Assembly: GCF_013204845.1 (NCBI RefSeq)
Contig: NZ_JABMKY010000020.1
Location: forward strand, 86,206-150,205
Reading direction: 5' to 3'
Source: Paenibacillus qinlingensis
Lineage (GTDB): Bacteria > Bacillota > Bacilli > Paenibacillales > NBRC-103111
Length of the DNA: 64,000 bases
The number at the start of each line of letters is the position of its first letter. Positions within the stretch are counted from its first letter, which is position 1. The notes beneath the pieces are model-generated. The model saw only the letters and a list, made by a program, of their open reading frames with translations. It ran no database searches and was not told the DNA's origin. A program made the translations under genes and the position numbers. Shown here in pieces: positions 18,109-26,589 of this stretch.

Positions 18109-18200
18109 GCAAGGTTCATTTCATAGAGAATGGGGGCCGTCATACGATCTGCGGTCCTCAACCTTTACTTTATCCTTATATGAATAAGTGGAGGTGAATT

Positions 18201-18285
18201 ATGGGGGAGGTTTAGGAAGTTTGTTTGTGGTTTGGCGTTATTACTTATTATCCTGAGTGCAGCACGTGCCGCGGTTATACAGTAA
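18201..18285 (+). pseudogene. Signal-peptide remnant with frameshift
   Basis: GGAGGTGAATT-ATG is a good start site, but the frame stops after four codons. From 18211 a shifted frame reads FRKFVCGLALLLIILSAARA and then stops at 18285, a convincing secretion signal cut off after a few residues. A one-base change in the G-run after the ATG would restore continuity. It looks like the 5' stub of a lost secreted-protein gene just ahead of the GH51 gene. Nothing else is recognisable in 18109-18381. Confidence 0.5.
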
Positions 18286-18381
18286 TTGCCGGTCTCCAAT
18301 CCAGGATTGAACCGCGTTTGATCAATGTATGCCATAGTAATGAGTAACTTACGTTATCAAATCGAAGGGGTTGAATATTAC

Positions 18382-21300
18382 ATGTCTACTGTTTTAAGAA
18401 AACATGTTAAAAGATGTGCCTTCTTGTTTCTGAGTGCCTCCATATTAATCGGCATGTTTGCGACCGTGCAGCCGGCCTATGCGGCTACAACTACTGCAGA
18501 TGTTACTGTAAACGCTAACATTATCGGAAATAAAGTTTCGCAGCTTCTGGTTGGCGGGTTTACTGAGGATCTAAATCTGTCAGTGGATGGGGGGCTTTAT
18601 GCAGAAAAGGTCTTTAACCGCTCCTTCGAGTTTGGCTCTCTGGACAAGGCTCCCTATAATACGCCTTTAACCGGATGGACGCAGGTTAACCGAGGCAGCG
18701 GAGCAGGAACCATTACAGTGGAAAACAGTAGTCCGCTTAACACGGTAAATACCCATTATTTGCATGTAAATGTTACTGCAGCGGGAACTGGAGTCGGAAT
18801 CTCCAATGCAGGCTGGTTTGGAATGAGCGTTAAAGCAAGCACCACGTATAACTACTCTTTCTTCGCCAAGAAAGGATCTGATTTCAATTCTTCCTTAACG
18901 CTAGCTATTGAAGGTGCAAACGGCACAGTTTATGGGAGTAATACGATCAGCTCACTGACGGGGGATTGGGTGAAATACACAGGCAGCCTTACGTCGAGTA
19001 CGAACGATGCCAATGCTAAGTTGGTTTTAACGGCCAATGGCACAGGAAATGTGTATCTGGATTTTATATCTCTTTTCCCTGATCAAACCTACAAGAATCG
19101 TCCGAATGGCGCGAGGATCGATATGGGCGAAGCATATGAGGATTTACATCTGAAATTCATACGTTTCCCGGGCGGCTGTATTATTCATAGTTCTGCCTAT
19201 CAATACAACTGGAAGGATCAATTGGGACCTGTCGAAACACGAAAGGAATATCCCAACATGTGGGTTACTCAGGACCCCAGGGAACATATAACAAACGGTT
19301 TTGGCATGTTCGAGTGGCTTCAGTTTATCGAAGACCTAGGCACGGTTGCCGTTCCGGTACTACCGGTGGGAGTCACACATATCAGCTCTGCACTTGACCC
19401 CAATTCTGCCGCATTGAACCAGCTTGTACAGGATACGCTGGACTTTGTAGAGTTCGCCAACGGTAGTGCTACTTCAACTTGGGGAGCGAAACGTGCGGCC
19501 ATGGGTCATCCCGCACCATTTAATATCGAGTACTTGGGATTGGGAAATGAGGAGTATGACACTCCGAATGCAAGAGCGGATATTACAAAAGTATATAATG
19601 CGGTTCATCAAGCCTATCCGTCACTTAAGCTAATTGTAACGTCAGGGGACTCTCATTCCTTGTATGATTTCAGCGCTCAATTAGGCGCTTACGAAACCGA
19701 TGCACATTATTATTTTACCCGTGGCAGCCTTGGTTGGATTGATTTTATTTATAGCTATAATCGTGAATATCCAAAGGTCATGATTGGCGAATATGGCTCT
19801 AATTCAAGAGATGCAACTATCAATGATGCGCTGGATATGGCCAAAGACAAAACGGTATTCGAGAAAAATGGCGATATTCTGGATATGTCCGCGTTTACGC
19901 ATCTGAGAAGAGTAATCGATTTTGATAATGCCAATGTATTCAAAAGCAACTATCATCACGTAGACAAGATGTGGGCGGAAAACTTGGCGGATTATAATGT
20001 GAACTTCAGGCAATCAGGTGACACGAATCTTATGGTAGTTGCAGGCAAGGACGATGAAACCGGTGATGTGATCCTGAAGCTTATCAATAACAGCGCGAAT
20101 ACGATTAATTCGAACATCACGTTGAACGGCATGACGAACATCTCATCATCCGCTGATGTTACCTACTTGAAGCCCAAAGTGGAGGGCAACAAGGATGCCA
20201 AGGACGATAATTACAGGAATGATGGACTAGGCCAGAGCACGGATCTGAATGAAGTGGACTTTGGGACAACGACGGCAAGTATAATCGGTAATCTCCTCAA
20301 TTATTCCCTGGTGCCTTATTCCTTCTCAGTCGTTAGAGTTCACGGTAATATTTCTACTAGCGATGCTTCAACGATATATGAGGTTGAAAACCTGAATGGT
20401 GGCGCAACGATAAGCAATAGCCGGGCGCTCACGGCCGAATATCAATATCTGACGGGCATGAATGCCAGCAATAGCAATTGGAGTAAAGCCGATTTAAAAG
20501 CAGCAGGCGAATATGTCCAATATAATAATTTTAATGTTGCCGAAGCAGGCACCTATAACGTTAAGATTGGCTACAAAACCGGTACCACTCGTGCCATCTT
20601 GCAAATGGCAATTGACGGAATAAATCAGGGATCATCATTTGATCAGTATGGGACCGGAGGAAACTTTGCAGATTTAGATATGGGTACGGTGACCTTAAGC
20701 GCCGGCAAGCACCCTGTCCGATTTACCGCGACAGGCAAAAATGCATCTTCTACGGATTACGGTGGAGCGATAGACTATATCTTGTTGACGCCAATCAATA
20801 GTGGTCCTGCTAACTTTAATAACATGCCCACAGGAGGAGCGCCATTAGGATGGAACACAAACACAAGTGTAGGCACGGTAACGGTACAAAACATTCCAAG
20901 CTCAGCTGATAAGAGCGTATTACTAAATAAAACAGGTACCACAACCGGCTCCATGACGTCCTTGTCCAAGGCGTTTGCTCCGCTAAGCGGCACAGTGGTG
21001 GTTGAAGCGAAAGTCAGAAGAGAAAGTACCTCTAATCTGTGGTGTTTGCCTTATGTATACAGCAGTAATGGCACGATTGCCGAATCGATACAATTTGATA
21101 ATGGCAATATCAAGGCATACTACAACGGAGGCTGGCAGACCGTACAGTCATTTACGGCAGGGACTTGGTATACTTTGAAATTAGTCATAAATACGGACAC
21201 AGATAAATTTGATTTGTTTATTAACGGTGTCCAGAAGGTGACTCAAGGGACGCTTAGAAACGCTGTTTCGGACATTGCCAAAATTGAGTTCTATGCAGCG

Positions 21301-21909
21301 GATTTCAACACGGGAACGACGTATGTGGATGTTGAGAGTGAGCCGTATTCTACTTCCGGTAACTTTAATAGCATGCCCACAGGAGGAGCACCTTTAGGTT
21401 GGAACGTAAACACAAGCGTAGGTACGGTAACCGTACAGGACGTTCCAAGCTCATCTGACAAGAGTGTAATGCTAAATAAAATAGGTACCGCGACGGGCTC
21501 TAAAACATCCTTGTCCAAGGAGTTTGCCCCGCTGGCTGGCGAAGTGGTGGTTGAAGCGAAAGTCAGAAGAGAAAGCACCTCAAATCTGTGGTGTATGCCT
21601 TATGTGTATAGTAGTGATGGAACCACATTGGCCGAAACCATACAATTTGATAATGGCAATATCAAAGCGTACAACAACGGGGGCTGGCAAACCATACAGA
21701 CATTTACAGCTGGCACATGGTATGATCTGAAATTAGTCATATATACGGGCACAGATAAATTTGATTTGTATATTAACGGAGTCCAGAAGGTGACTCAAGG
21801 GACACTTAGAAACGCTGTTTCGGACATTGGCAAAATAGAGTTCTATGCAGCGGATTTTAACGCAGGCTCGACATATGTGGATATTGAAAGAGAGCCATAT
21901 TCAAATTAA
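18382..21909 (+). CDS. Secreted modular alpha-L-arabinofuranosidase (GH51) with carbohydrate-binding modules
   Basis: Releases alpha-L-arabinofuranosyl side chains from pectin or arabinoxylan outside the cell. Starting at ATG 18382 (AAGGGG upstream) the protein has 1175 residues: signal peptide ending QPAYA (about residue 34), GH51 start with an inserted carbohydrate-binding-like region (about 90-235), catalytic barrel with acid/base Glu390 in LGLGNEEYD and nucleophile Glu470 in MIGEYGS, a CBM6/35-like module (about 667-805, YEVENLNGGATI), and two near-identical beta-sandwich modules of about 183 residues (from about 810 and 993, each opening NFN-x-MPTGGAPLGWN). No anchor is visible, so it is probably released. 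The gene is flanked by debris of other genes, which suggests it arrived by rearrangement. Confidence 0.93.
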   Translation: MSTVLRKHVKRCAFLFLSASILIGMFATVQPAYAATTTADVTVNANIIGNKVSQLLVGGFTEDLNLSVDGGLYAEKVFNRSFEFGSLDKAPYNTPLTGWTQVNRGSGAGTITVENSSPLNTVNTHYLHVNVTAAGTGVGISNAGWFGMSVKASTTYNYSFFAKKGSDFNSSLTLAIEGANGTVYGSNTISSLTGDWVKYTGSLTSSTNDANAKLVLTANGTGNVYLDFISLFPDQTYKNRPNGARIDMGEAYEDLHLKFIRFPGGCIIHSSAYQYNWKDQLGPVETRKEYPNMWVTQDPREHITNGFGMFEWLQFIEDLGTVAVPVLPVGVTHISSALDPNSAALNQLVQDTLDFVEFANGSATSTWGAKRAAMGHPAPFNIEYLGLGNEEYDTPNARADITKVYNAVHQAYPSLKLIVTSGDSHSLYDFSAQLGAYETDAHYYFTRGSLGWIDFIYSYNREYPKVMIGEYGSNSRDATINDALDMAKDKTVFEKNGDILDMSAFTHLRRVIDFDNANVFKSNYHHVDKMWAENLADYNVNFRQSGDTNLMVVAGKDDETGDVILKLINNSANTINSNITLNGMTNISSSADVTYLKPKVEGNKDAKDDNYRNDGLGQSTDLNEVDFGTTTASIIGNLLNYSLVPYSFSVVRVHGNISTSDASTIYEVENLNGGATISNSRALTAEYQYLTGMNASNSNWSKADLKAAGEYVQYNNFNVAEAGTYNVKIGYKTGTTRAILQMAIDGINQGSSFDQYGTGGNFADLDMGTVTLSAGKHPVRFTATGKNASSTDYGGAIDYILLTPINSGPANFNNMPTGGAPLGWNTNTSVGTVTVQNIPSSADKSVLLNKTGTTTGSMTSLSKAFAPLSGTVVVEAKVRRESTSNLWCLPYVYSSNGTIAESIQFDNGNIKAYYNGGWQTVQSFTAGTWYTLKLVINTDTDKFDLFINGVQKVTQGTLRNAVSDIAKIEFYAADFNTGTTYVDVESEPYSTSGNFNSMPTGGAPLGWNVNTSVGTVTVQDVPSSSDKSVMLNKIGTATGSKTSLSKEFAPLAGEVVVEAKVRRESTSNLWCMPYVYSSDGTTLAETIQFDNGNIKAYNNGGWQTIQTFTAGTWYDLKLVIYTGTDKFDLYINGVQKVTQGTLRNAVSDIGKIEFYAADFNAGSTYVDIEREPYSN
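20812..21906 (+). repeat. In-gene tandem duplication of about 549 bp
   Basis: The segment from 20812 recurs from 21361 with high similarity at base level (for example the AACTTTAAT start, the ACAGGAGGAGC block and the GTGACTCAAGGGAC block). It encodes two consecutive C-terminal modules of the GH51 protein. The high nucleotide identity indicates a recent duplication. Confidence 0.85.
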
Positions 21910-21914
21910 AGAAG

Positions 21915-21998
21915 ACGAGTTTGATCCGAATTTACTGAACCCGCTCATCGATCTGAAGCAGCTTATGCCGCTAAACGACCTGATCGACAAGTACAGTG
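21915..21998 (+). pseudogene. 84-bp fragment of a LipO-type solute-binding protein gene
   Basis: Matches 16775-16858 inside the upstream lipoprotein gene with two differences in 84 bases. In its own frame it reads EFDPNLLNPLIDLKQLMPLN and soon meets a stop; that frame differs from the GH51 frame, which ended six bases earlier. It has no start and cannot be functional alone. It marks a recombination scar or a mostly deleted second copy of the binding-protein gene. Confidence 0.85.
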
Positions 21999-22024
21999 GT
22001 TCTTAATGGATTTTAATTTAACTG

Positions 22025-22062
22025 AGAAGGCAGTCGGTCTGAGGATCGGGTGTCTTTTCTTT
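22025..22062 (+). terminator. Rho-independent terminator downstream of the GH51 gene
   Basis: Stem AAGGCAGTCGGTC / GATCGGGTGTCTT (G-T pairs and one mismatch) with a short TGAG loop, followed by TTCTTTT. The remaining bases to 22272 show nothing else I recognise. Confidence 0.7.
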
Positions 22063-22272
22063 TACGCAAAATAAGCTAACAGGGGAAGCGGATATAAATT
22101 AGCGGATCTTGGAACTGAGACAATTCGTGAATACGGAGGCAACTTGGTTCACTGCACATTATTGCGGTTAAAAGGAAAGGAGAGGCCGCTTGCTGTCAAT
22201 TGATCCAGGCGCGAGCAACTTCAGCAATTGCAAATTAATTAGAGTGGATCATTTCAAAAGGAGATGTTATTC

Positions 22273-23220
22273 ATGGCTAAAGAACTTAAAGTTGTATTGG
22301 AAGCAGCCGCACTTAAATTTGCGCAAGATACGGATAAACCACCCTATCTATTTGATCTGAGTCCGGAAAAGGGACGCGAAACCGTCGATGACGTTCAATC
22401 CGGAGATATTAAGAAACTTGAAGTCGATATGCAAGACTTAGTGATCGAAGGAGGCCCGAGCGGTCATGTACCTATCAGGCTAATACGCCCGACAAATGTA
22501 ACTGCAAAGCTGCCGATCATTCTTTACATTCACGGCGCCGGCTGGGTTTTTGGCAACGCGCATACACATGACCGTCTCATCCGTGAGTTGGCGGTCGGAA
22601 CGGACGCGTGCGTTGTATTCCCGAAATACAGTCTTTCACCAGAAGCTAAGTATCCGAAGGCTCTCGAAGAAATTTACGCTGTTCTGCAATGGATTGCCTA
22701 TAATGGTAAAGATAACGGGTTCGATACGGACCGCCTCTATATAGCTGGGGACAGCGTAGGAGGAAACATGTCTGCGGCTATTACGTTGATGGCGAAAGAT
22801 CGGGGAGGTCCAAGGATTCATAAACAACTGCTCTTCTATCCCGTAACGGATTCTAGCTTGGATACGGAATCTTATAAGGAATTCGCAACCGGTTACTTCC
22901 TTCGGCAAGACGGGATGGCATGGTTTTGGGAACAGTACGTGGCGAAACCGAGCGATAAAGAAGAAATCTATGCTGCTCCGCTGCGAGCGACCATAGAGCA
23001 ATTGACAGGGTTACCGCAAGCATTGATTATTACGGCTGAAGCCGATGTCCTGCGCGATGAAGGCGAAGCTTATGCCAATAAACTTCGCGAAGCAGGTGTT
23101 CACGTTACGGCTGTTCGCTTTCAAGGCATTATTCACGATTTCGTAATGCTTAACGATTTGGCGAACACCGCTGCGGCAAGAGGCGCGATTGCGCTGGCAA
23201 ATTCGTGGCTGAAAGCATGA
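22273..23220 (+). CDS. Alpha/beta hydrolase, HSL-type esterase/lipase
   Basis: Predicted carboxylesterase of the hormone-sensitive-lipase family acting on short-chain esters. The 315-residue protein has the oxyanion-hole motif YIHGAGWVFGN (HGGG variant with Ala), nucleophile motif GDSVGGNMSA, an Asp in ITAEADVLRDEGEAYA, and the catalytic His in QGIIHDFVML. ATG 22273 has AAAGGAG at 22258-22263; an ATG at 22264 is too close to that site. No signal peptide, so cytoplasmic. It stands alone between terminators. Whether it deacylates pectin fragments, as the neighbourhood might suggest, is open. Confidence 0.9.
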   Translation: MAKELKVVLEAAALKFAQDTDKPPYLFDLSPEKGRETVDDVQSGDIKKLEVDMQDLVIEGGPSGHVPIRLIRPTNVTAKLPIILYIHGAGWVFGNAHTHDRLIRELAVGTDACVVFPKYSLSPEAKYPKALEEIYAVLQWIAYNGKDNGFDTDRLYIAGDSVGGNMSAAITLMAKDRGGPRIHKQLLFYPVTDSSLDTESYKEFATGYFLRQDGMAWFWEQYVAKPSDKEEIYAAPLRATIEQLTGLPQALIITAEADVLRDEGEAYANKLREAGVHVTAVRFQGIIHDFVMLNDLANTAAARGAIALANSWLKA

Positions 23221-23288
23221 TCAGAATGGTTTGGAGATTTTCCTGACGTTCGAATTTAAGTAAGGATTCTAGCGAATAGATTTAATAT

Positions 23289-23336
23289 AAAGCAGTAATG
23301 CATAGGTTATATAAACTTATGGATTGCTGCTTTTTG
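23289..23336 (+). terminator. Rho-independent terminator after the esterase gene
   Basis: Stem AAAGCAGTAATGCAT / ATGGATTGCTGCTTT followed by TT, 70 bases after the stop codon. The rest of 23221-23560 contains no ORF or other signal I can identify. Confidence 0.75.
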
Positions 23337-23560
23337 TATTGGCAGTGTTCGGACTAAAAAACAAGTGCAGTTTCTGAGATACTTACTTGACGGCAGCTGG
23401 TGAAAATTAACTGTTGCTGTTGTCTGTTAAAATAACGTGCAGGATAACGTGAAGAAGAAATTGAACTAAAATAGTATGAGAAATGGTAGTCTCTTTGCTA
23501 AGTTCTGAAATGAGATTTACTGTGAGGTAATTAGTAAGAATAATAAATCGAGGGTGAAAA

Positions 23561-23830
23561 ATGAACAAGAAAGAATCTATAATTTATTTAATAGTAGCTT
23601 CATTTATATTCGGCGGAGCCATCATTCTATTCAATAGCATTTTTTGGACTTTATTTTTTCTATTATTTATAAGTTTTATATTAACACTCAAGATCTCAGA
23701 TGAAAAAAGAAGTTTCGGGAAACAAATGTTTAGTGCTTGTATAGGTGTTTTCTTTTTTGGATGGATCGCAGTTTTAGTTATATTGCTGATTAAAATATTT
23801 TTAAGATACTTATATTACTTATTACCTTAA
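23561..23830 (+). CDS. Small membrane protein of unknown function
   Basis: An 89-residue protein with three hydrophobic stretches (YLIVASFIFGGAIILF, FWTLFFLLFISFIL, and FFFGWIAVLVILLI), so a small integral membrane protein. GAGGGTG lies before the ATG. I do not recognise the family. The sequence is AT-rich compared with the carbohydrate genes to the left, and marks the beginning of an accessory-looking stretch. No operon partner is evident. Confidence 0.65.
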   Translation: MNKKESIIYLIVASFIFGGAIILFNSIFWTLFFLLFISFILTLKISDEKRSFGKQMFSACIGVFFFGWIAVLVILLIKIFLRYLYYLLP

Positions 23831-23974
23831 CGGTGAACTTTAGTTGAATATGCAAAAGTAGAGATGCCAGACCTCAAAAAGGAGCGGGGGCTTTTCCCCA
23901 ACCAAAGGGTTGTTTAGTTTCAATGGAAAGGGATAAGTCAAAAGAGAATAATAAACCAATATGCGGAGGTTATT

Positions 23975-24415
23975 ATGAAACTACGAGTTACGGTGATTAC
24001 ACTTGGTGTAGATGATGTAGAGAAATCATTGCAATTCTATCGGGATGGATTGGGGTTATCGACAGAAGGAATCATCGGAAAAGAATTCGAACATGGTTCA
24101 GTTGCCTTTTTTGAGCTACAACCGGGATTGAGGCTTGCAATTTGGAATCGCAAAGATATTGCTCATGATACAAAGCTTATTCAGACTTCACCGAGCCCAA
24201 CAGAGTTTACCCTTGGACACAATGTAGGGAGTAAAGAGGAAGTTGATAAAGTAATGGAAGAGGCGAAGAATGCTGGCGCTACAATAACTGTACCGGCACA
24301 TGATACTTTTTGGGGCGGTTATTCTGGCTATTTCCAAGACCCTGATGGTCATTTATGGGAGGTAGTCTGGAATCCACAGTGGGAAATCACAGAAAATACC
24401 ATTTTGAAATCATAG
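23975..24415 (+). CDS. VOC family protein (glyoxalase/bleomycin-resistance fold)
   Basis: A 146-residue vicinal-oxygen-chelate protein with two beta-alpha-beta-beta-beta halves: TLGVDDVEKSLQFYRDGLGL at the start and GYFQDPDGHLWEVVWNP near the end. Members bind a metal and catalyse isomerisation, ring opening or simply sequester drugs; the substrate cannot be inferred. GGAGG precedes the ATG. Monocistronic, with a terminator about 110 bases downstream. The 144 bases upstream contain no recognisable gene. Confidence 0.88.
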   Translation: MKLRVTVITLGVDDVEKSLQFYRDGLGLSTEGIIGKEFEHGSVAFFELQPGLRLAIWNRKDIAHDTKLIQTSPSPTEFTLGHNVGSKEEVDKVMEEAKNAGATITVPAHDTFWGGYSGYFQDPDGHLWEVVWNPQWEITENTILKS

Positions 24416-24522
24416 AAATTCCAACATATGCAGAAATAAAATTATCCTACGAACAAGATTACAAGCCTTTCATATAGACAAGATGGTTAAATTAACGAAA
24501 GAATGAGAACCCAATGCAGACT

Positions 24523-24555
24523 AAAAGGCAACTGACTAAAATCGGTTGTCTTTTC
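24523..24555 (+). terminator. Rho-independent terminator after the VOC gene
   Basis: Stem AAAGGCAACTGA / TCGGTTGTCTTT with a short A-rich loop, ending in TTTTCT. Confidence 0.8.
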
Positions 24556-24587
24556 TAGCTTATGGGCAGTATACTTCAACAATAATT

Positions 24588-24625
24588 ATTGAATAATTAT
24601 ACAATAAAATGTATAATTATGCTGA
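24588..24625 (+). promoter_or_regulatory. Promoter with tandem ARG boxes (probable ArgR operator) for argC
   Basis: A sigma-A promoter TTGAAT (24589-24594), 17-base spacer, TATAAT (24612-24617) lies directly ahead of argC. Overlapping it, ATTGAATAATTATACAAT (24588-24605) fits the 18-bp ARG-box consensus at nearly every position, and a weaker copy AATGTATAATTATGCTGA follows two bases later. Tandem boxes 2-3 bp apart over a promoter are the normal layout for ArgR repression by arginine. The assignment comes from pattern matching by eye. Confidence 0.65.
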
Positions 24626-24650
24626 CATTTAAATGATATGGGGTGTAAAA

Positions 24651-25595
24651 GTGACATATAAAATATTTGTAGATGGCCAAGAAGGTACAACTGGTTTAAA
24701 AATAAATGATTACTTATCTAAGATTTCTAACATAGAAGTAATCAAAATTGAGTCGGAAAATCGAAAAGATTACGAAGCCCGTAGGGCATTAATAAATGAA
24801 GCTGATGTCGTATTTCTTTGTCTTCCAGATTCTGCTTCAAAGGATGCCATATCTATGATAAGTAATAATAGGACCAAAATTATTGATGCAAGTACCGCGT
24901 TTAGGACTAACCAGAACTGGACATACGGATTACCAGAATTGCATAAAACTCAAAGAAATATAATTCGAAATTCATCTAGGGTATCTGTCCCAGGATGCCA
25001 CGCAACAGGATTTATTTTAGCTATACAACCTTTGGTAGCTGAAGGAATTATACCAAGGGATTACCCAATGTCTTGTTATGCGCTTACAGGATATAGTGGT
25101 GGAGGTAGGAAACTTATATCTGAATATCAGAACTCAAACAGAGAACAGCTTTTTGCACCAAGACAATATGCACTTAACCTTAACCATAAGCATCTTCCAG
25201 AAATGCAACTATATTCTGGGTTAAACTCAGAACCACTTTTTACTCCGATTGTCGGAAATTATTATCAGGGTGATGCAGTTAGTATTCCTCTCTTTCCTAG
25301 AATGTTTGAAAAAAATGTGACGGCAAGTGATATCCAACAACTGCTAGCCTCTTATTATAAAGATGAACGTTTTGTTCGAGTTGCCCCCTTCGATTCGGAG
25401 GCATATCTTGAAGATGGTTTCTTTAATCTTATGCAATGCAATAACACTAATTATTTGGATATATTTGTTTTTGGTCATAAAGACCAGATATTACTTATTT
25501 CAAGATTTGATAATTTAGGAAAAGGTGCCTCAGGGGCAGCTATTCAAAATATGAACATTATGCTCGGATTAGACGAATGTACAGGACTAGAGTAA
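24651..25595 (+). CDS. argC: N-acetyl-gamma-glutamyl-phosphate reductase, type 2
   Basis: Third step of arginine biosynthesis: NADPH-dependent reduction of N-acetyl-glutamyl phosphate to the semialdehyde. The 314-residue length and the N-terminus IFVDGQEGTTGLKI are those of the shorter type-2 ArgC. The catalytic cysteine is in VSVPGCHATGF, followed by ALTGYSGGGRKLI and HKHLPEM. GTG 24651 is chosen because GGGGTG precedes it and it places the fold at the usual distance; an ATG at 24633 lacks a ribosome site. No other arginine genes are adjacent, so this is an orphan argC, perhaps a second copy, under apparent ArgR control. The next gene is a GNAT acetyltransferase 32 bases on. Confidence 0.92.
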   Translation: MTYKIFVDGQEGTTGLKINDYLSKISNIEVIKIESENRKDYEARRALINEADVVFLCLPDSASKDAISMISNNRTKIIDASTAFRTNQNWTYGLPELHKTQRNIIRNSSRVSVPGCHATGFILAIQPLVAEGIIPRDYPMSCYALTGYSGGGRKLISEYQNSNREQLFAPRQYALNLNHKHLPEMQLYSGLNSEPLFTPIVGNYYQGDAVSIPLFPRMFEKNVTASDIQQLLASYYKDERFVRVAPFDSEAYLEDGFFNLMQCNNTNYLDIFVFGHKDQILLISRFDNLGKGASGAAIQNMNIMLGLDECTGLE

Positions 25596-25627
25596 GAGAA
25601 ATAGAAAAATGAACTGGGTGTGAAAAC

Positions 25628-26035
25628 TTGAGTATTTCTTGTCGTTCAGATATTCCTAGTAAAGCCGATTATTTCAACTTATTTCAGACAACTGGCTGGA
25701 ATGCAAATGGAGCTTGGAATGCCGACATACTTTATGAAGCAATAAAGAATAGTTGGTATATCGTAACTCTTTACGATAATGAGAAGCTTGTAGCATCTGG
25801 TCGCCTAGTTTCCGATGGATATATTCAATGTTTTATCTGTGAGATGATTGTTTCACCTGAGTATCAGAATAGAGGAATCGGCAAAAGAATTATGAACGAA
25901 CTTTTGGACCATTGTAAAAACAATGGTATTAGATGGGTGCAATTAGCTTGTGCAAAAGGTAAAAAAGAGTTTTATGAAAAATTTGGATTTCAATCTAGAG
26001 CATCTGATGCTCCTGGAATGAATTTATTTCTATGA
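25628..26035 (+). CDS. GNAT family N-acetyltransferase
   Basis: Small (135-residue) acetyl-CoA-dependent acetyltransferase. The acetyl-CoA-binding motif A is visible as MIVSPEYQNRGIGKRIMNELL, and the C-terminal beta-bulge motif as KKEFYEKFGFQSR. The start is TTG at 25628 behind GGGTGTG. It follows argC by 32 bases with no terminator between, so the two are probably co-transcribed. A role in arginine metabolism (acetylating glutamate) is conceivable from position only; most proteins of this type have unknown amine substrates. Confidence 0.88.
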   Translation: MSISCRSDIPSKADYFNLFQTTGWNANGAWNADILYEAIKNSWYIVTLYDNEKLVASGRLVSDGYIQCFICEMIVSPEYQNRGIGKRIMNELLDHCKNNGIRWVQLACAKGKKEFYEKFGFQSRASDAPGMNLFL

Positions 26036-26350
26036 GCTAACGGAAAACGAGTTGAATAAACCTTAATTGACTGCCGAGTGCTGGCTAATGTGTTAACGGG
26101 TAGTAGAACGTGACAACCCTTCCCCCACAATGGGAGGATTCTTAGGTGGCTTTGGAGTATTATTAGTCCTAACATTAAATAATCTCTAAACGAACTTGTT
26201 TCTACATGCTCACTTTAGAAGAAAATTGTTTGCTAAGTTACATAAAAGAGCTTTTTGGCGATAGATACAATCTTTACAAAGTAAGTTCAACATAAAACGG
26301 CTGCCCTGCGGCAGTTCGTCATTGCACTATCTGAAAAGAAAATGTAAGTA

Positions 26351-26379
26351 TTGACGAAATACAGTACAATGGTTATTAT
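26351..26379 (+). promoter_or_regulatory. Sigma-A promoter of the leader-peptide attenuator
   Basis: TTGACG (26351-26356), 17-base spacer, TATTAT (26374-26379): near-ideal vegetative promoter. It drives the short leader ORF at 26410 and, through the terminator at 26518, the gene at 26590. The stretch 26036-26350 shows no gene. Confidence 0.7.
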
Positions 26380-26409
26380 TACCATAATATTATGAGGTGG
26401 GGTAATTAC

Positions 26410-26457
26410 ATGTATAATTTGATTTTGAAACAATTTCATCATCATGACAGGCGTTAA
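26410..26457 (+). CDS. Leader peptide MYNLILKQFHHHDRR
   Basis: A 15-codon ORF with a strong ribosome site (GAGGTGGGG, 26394-26402, 7-base spacing) starting about 25 bases after the -10 box. It is followed by a hairpin and then a strong terminator before the next gene, the arrangement of ribosome-mediated transcription attenuators. Three consecutive His codons and two Arg codons at the end could be stall positions. Too short for ordinary gene calling; its role is inferred from layout. Confidence 0.65.
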   Translation: MYNLILKQFHHHDRR

Positions 26458-26474
26458 CACATTCCTAGAGATTA

Positions 26475-26554
26475 GGGATGGGTTAACGCTCTTTGCGCTT
26501 CCCATCCTGCGATATACAACGCGCAGGACCCATTGGGGTCTAGCGCGTTTTTTT
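26475..26554 (+). terminator. Tandem hairpins: candidate attenuator with premature terminator
   Basis: First hairpin GGGATGGG (26475-26482) / CCCATCCT with an inner CGC/GCG pair. Second hairpin AACGCGC-A-GGACCC (from 26518) / GGGTC-TA-GCGCGTT with ATTG loop followed by seven T residues, a strong intrinsic terminator. Both sit between the leader peptide and the gene at 26590. Confidence 0.75.
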
Positions 26555-26589
26555 GTTTACGAACCACGTAATTTTAGGGGGAGAGATTT

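Noticed and set aside
18123..18160. GGGGGCCG / CGGTCCTC hairpin after the second LipO gene
   Set aside because: Stem needs several weak pairs and no T-run follows, so I do not call it a terminator.
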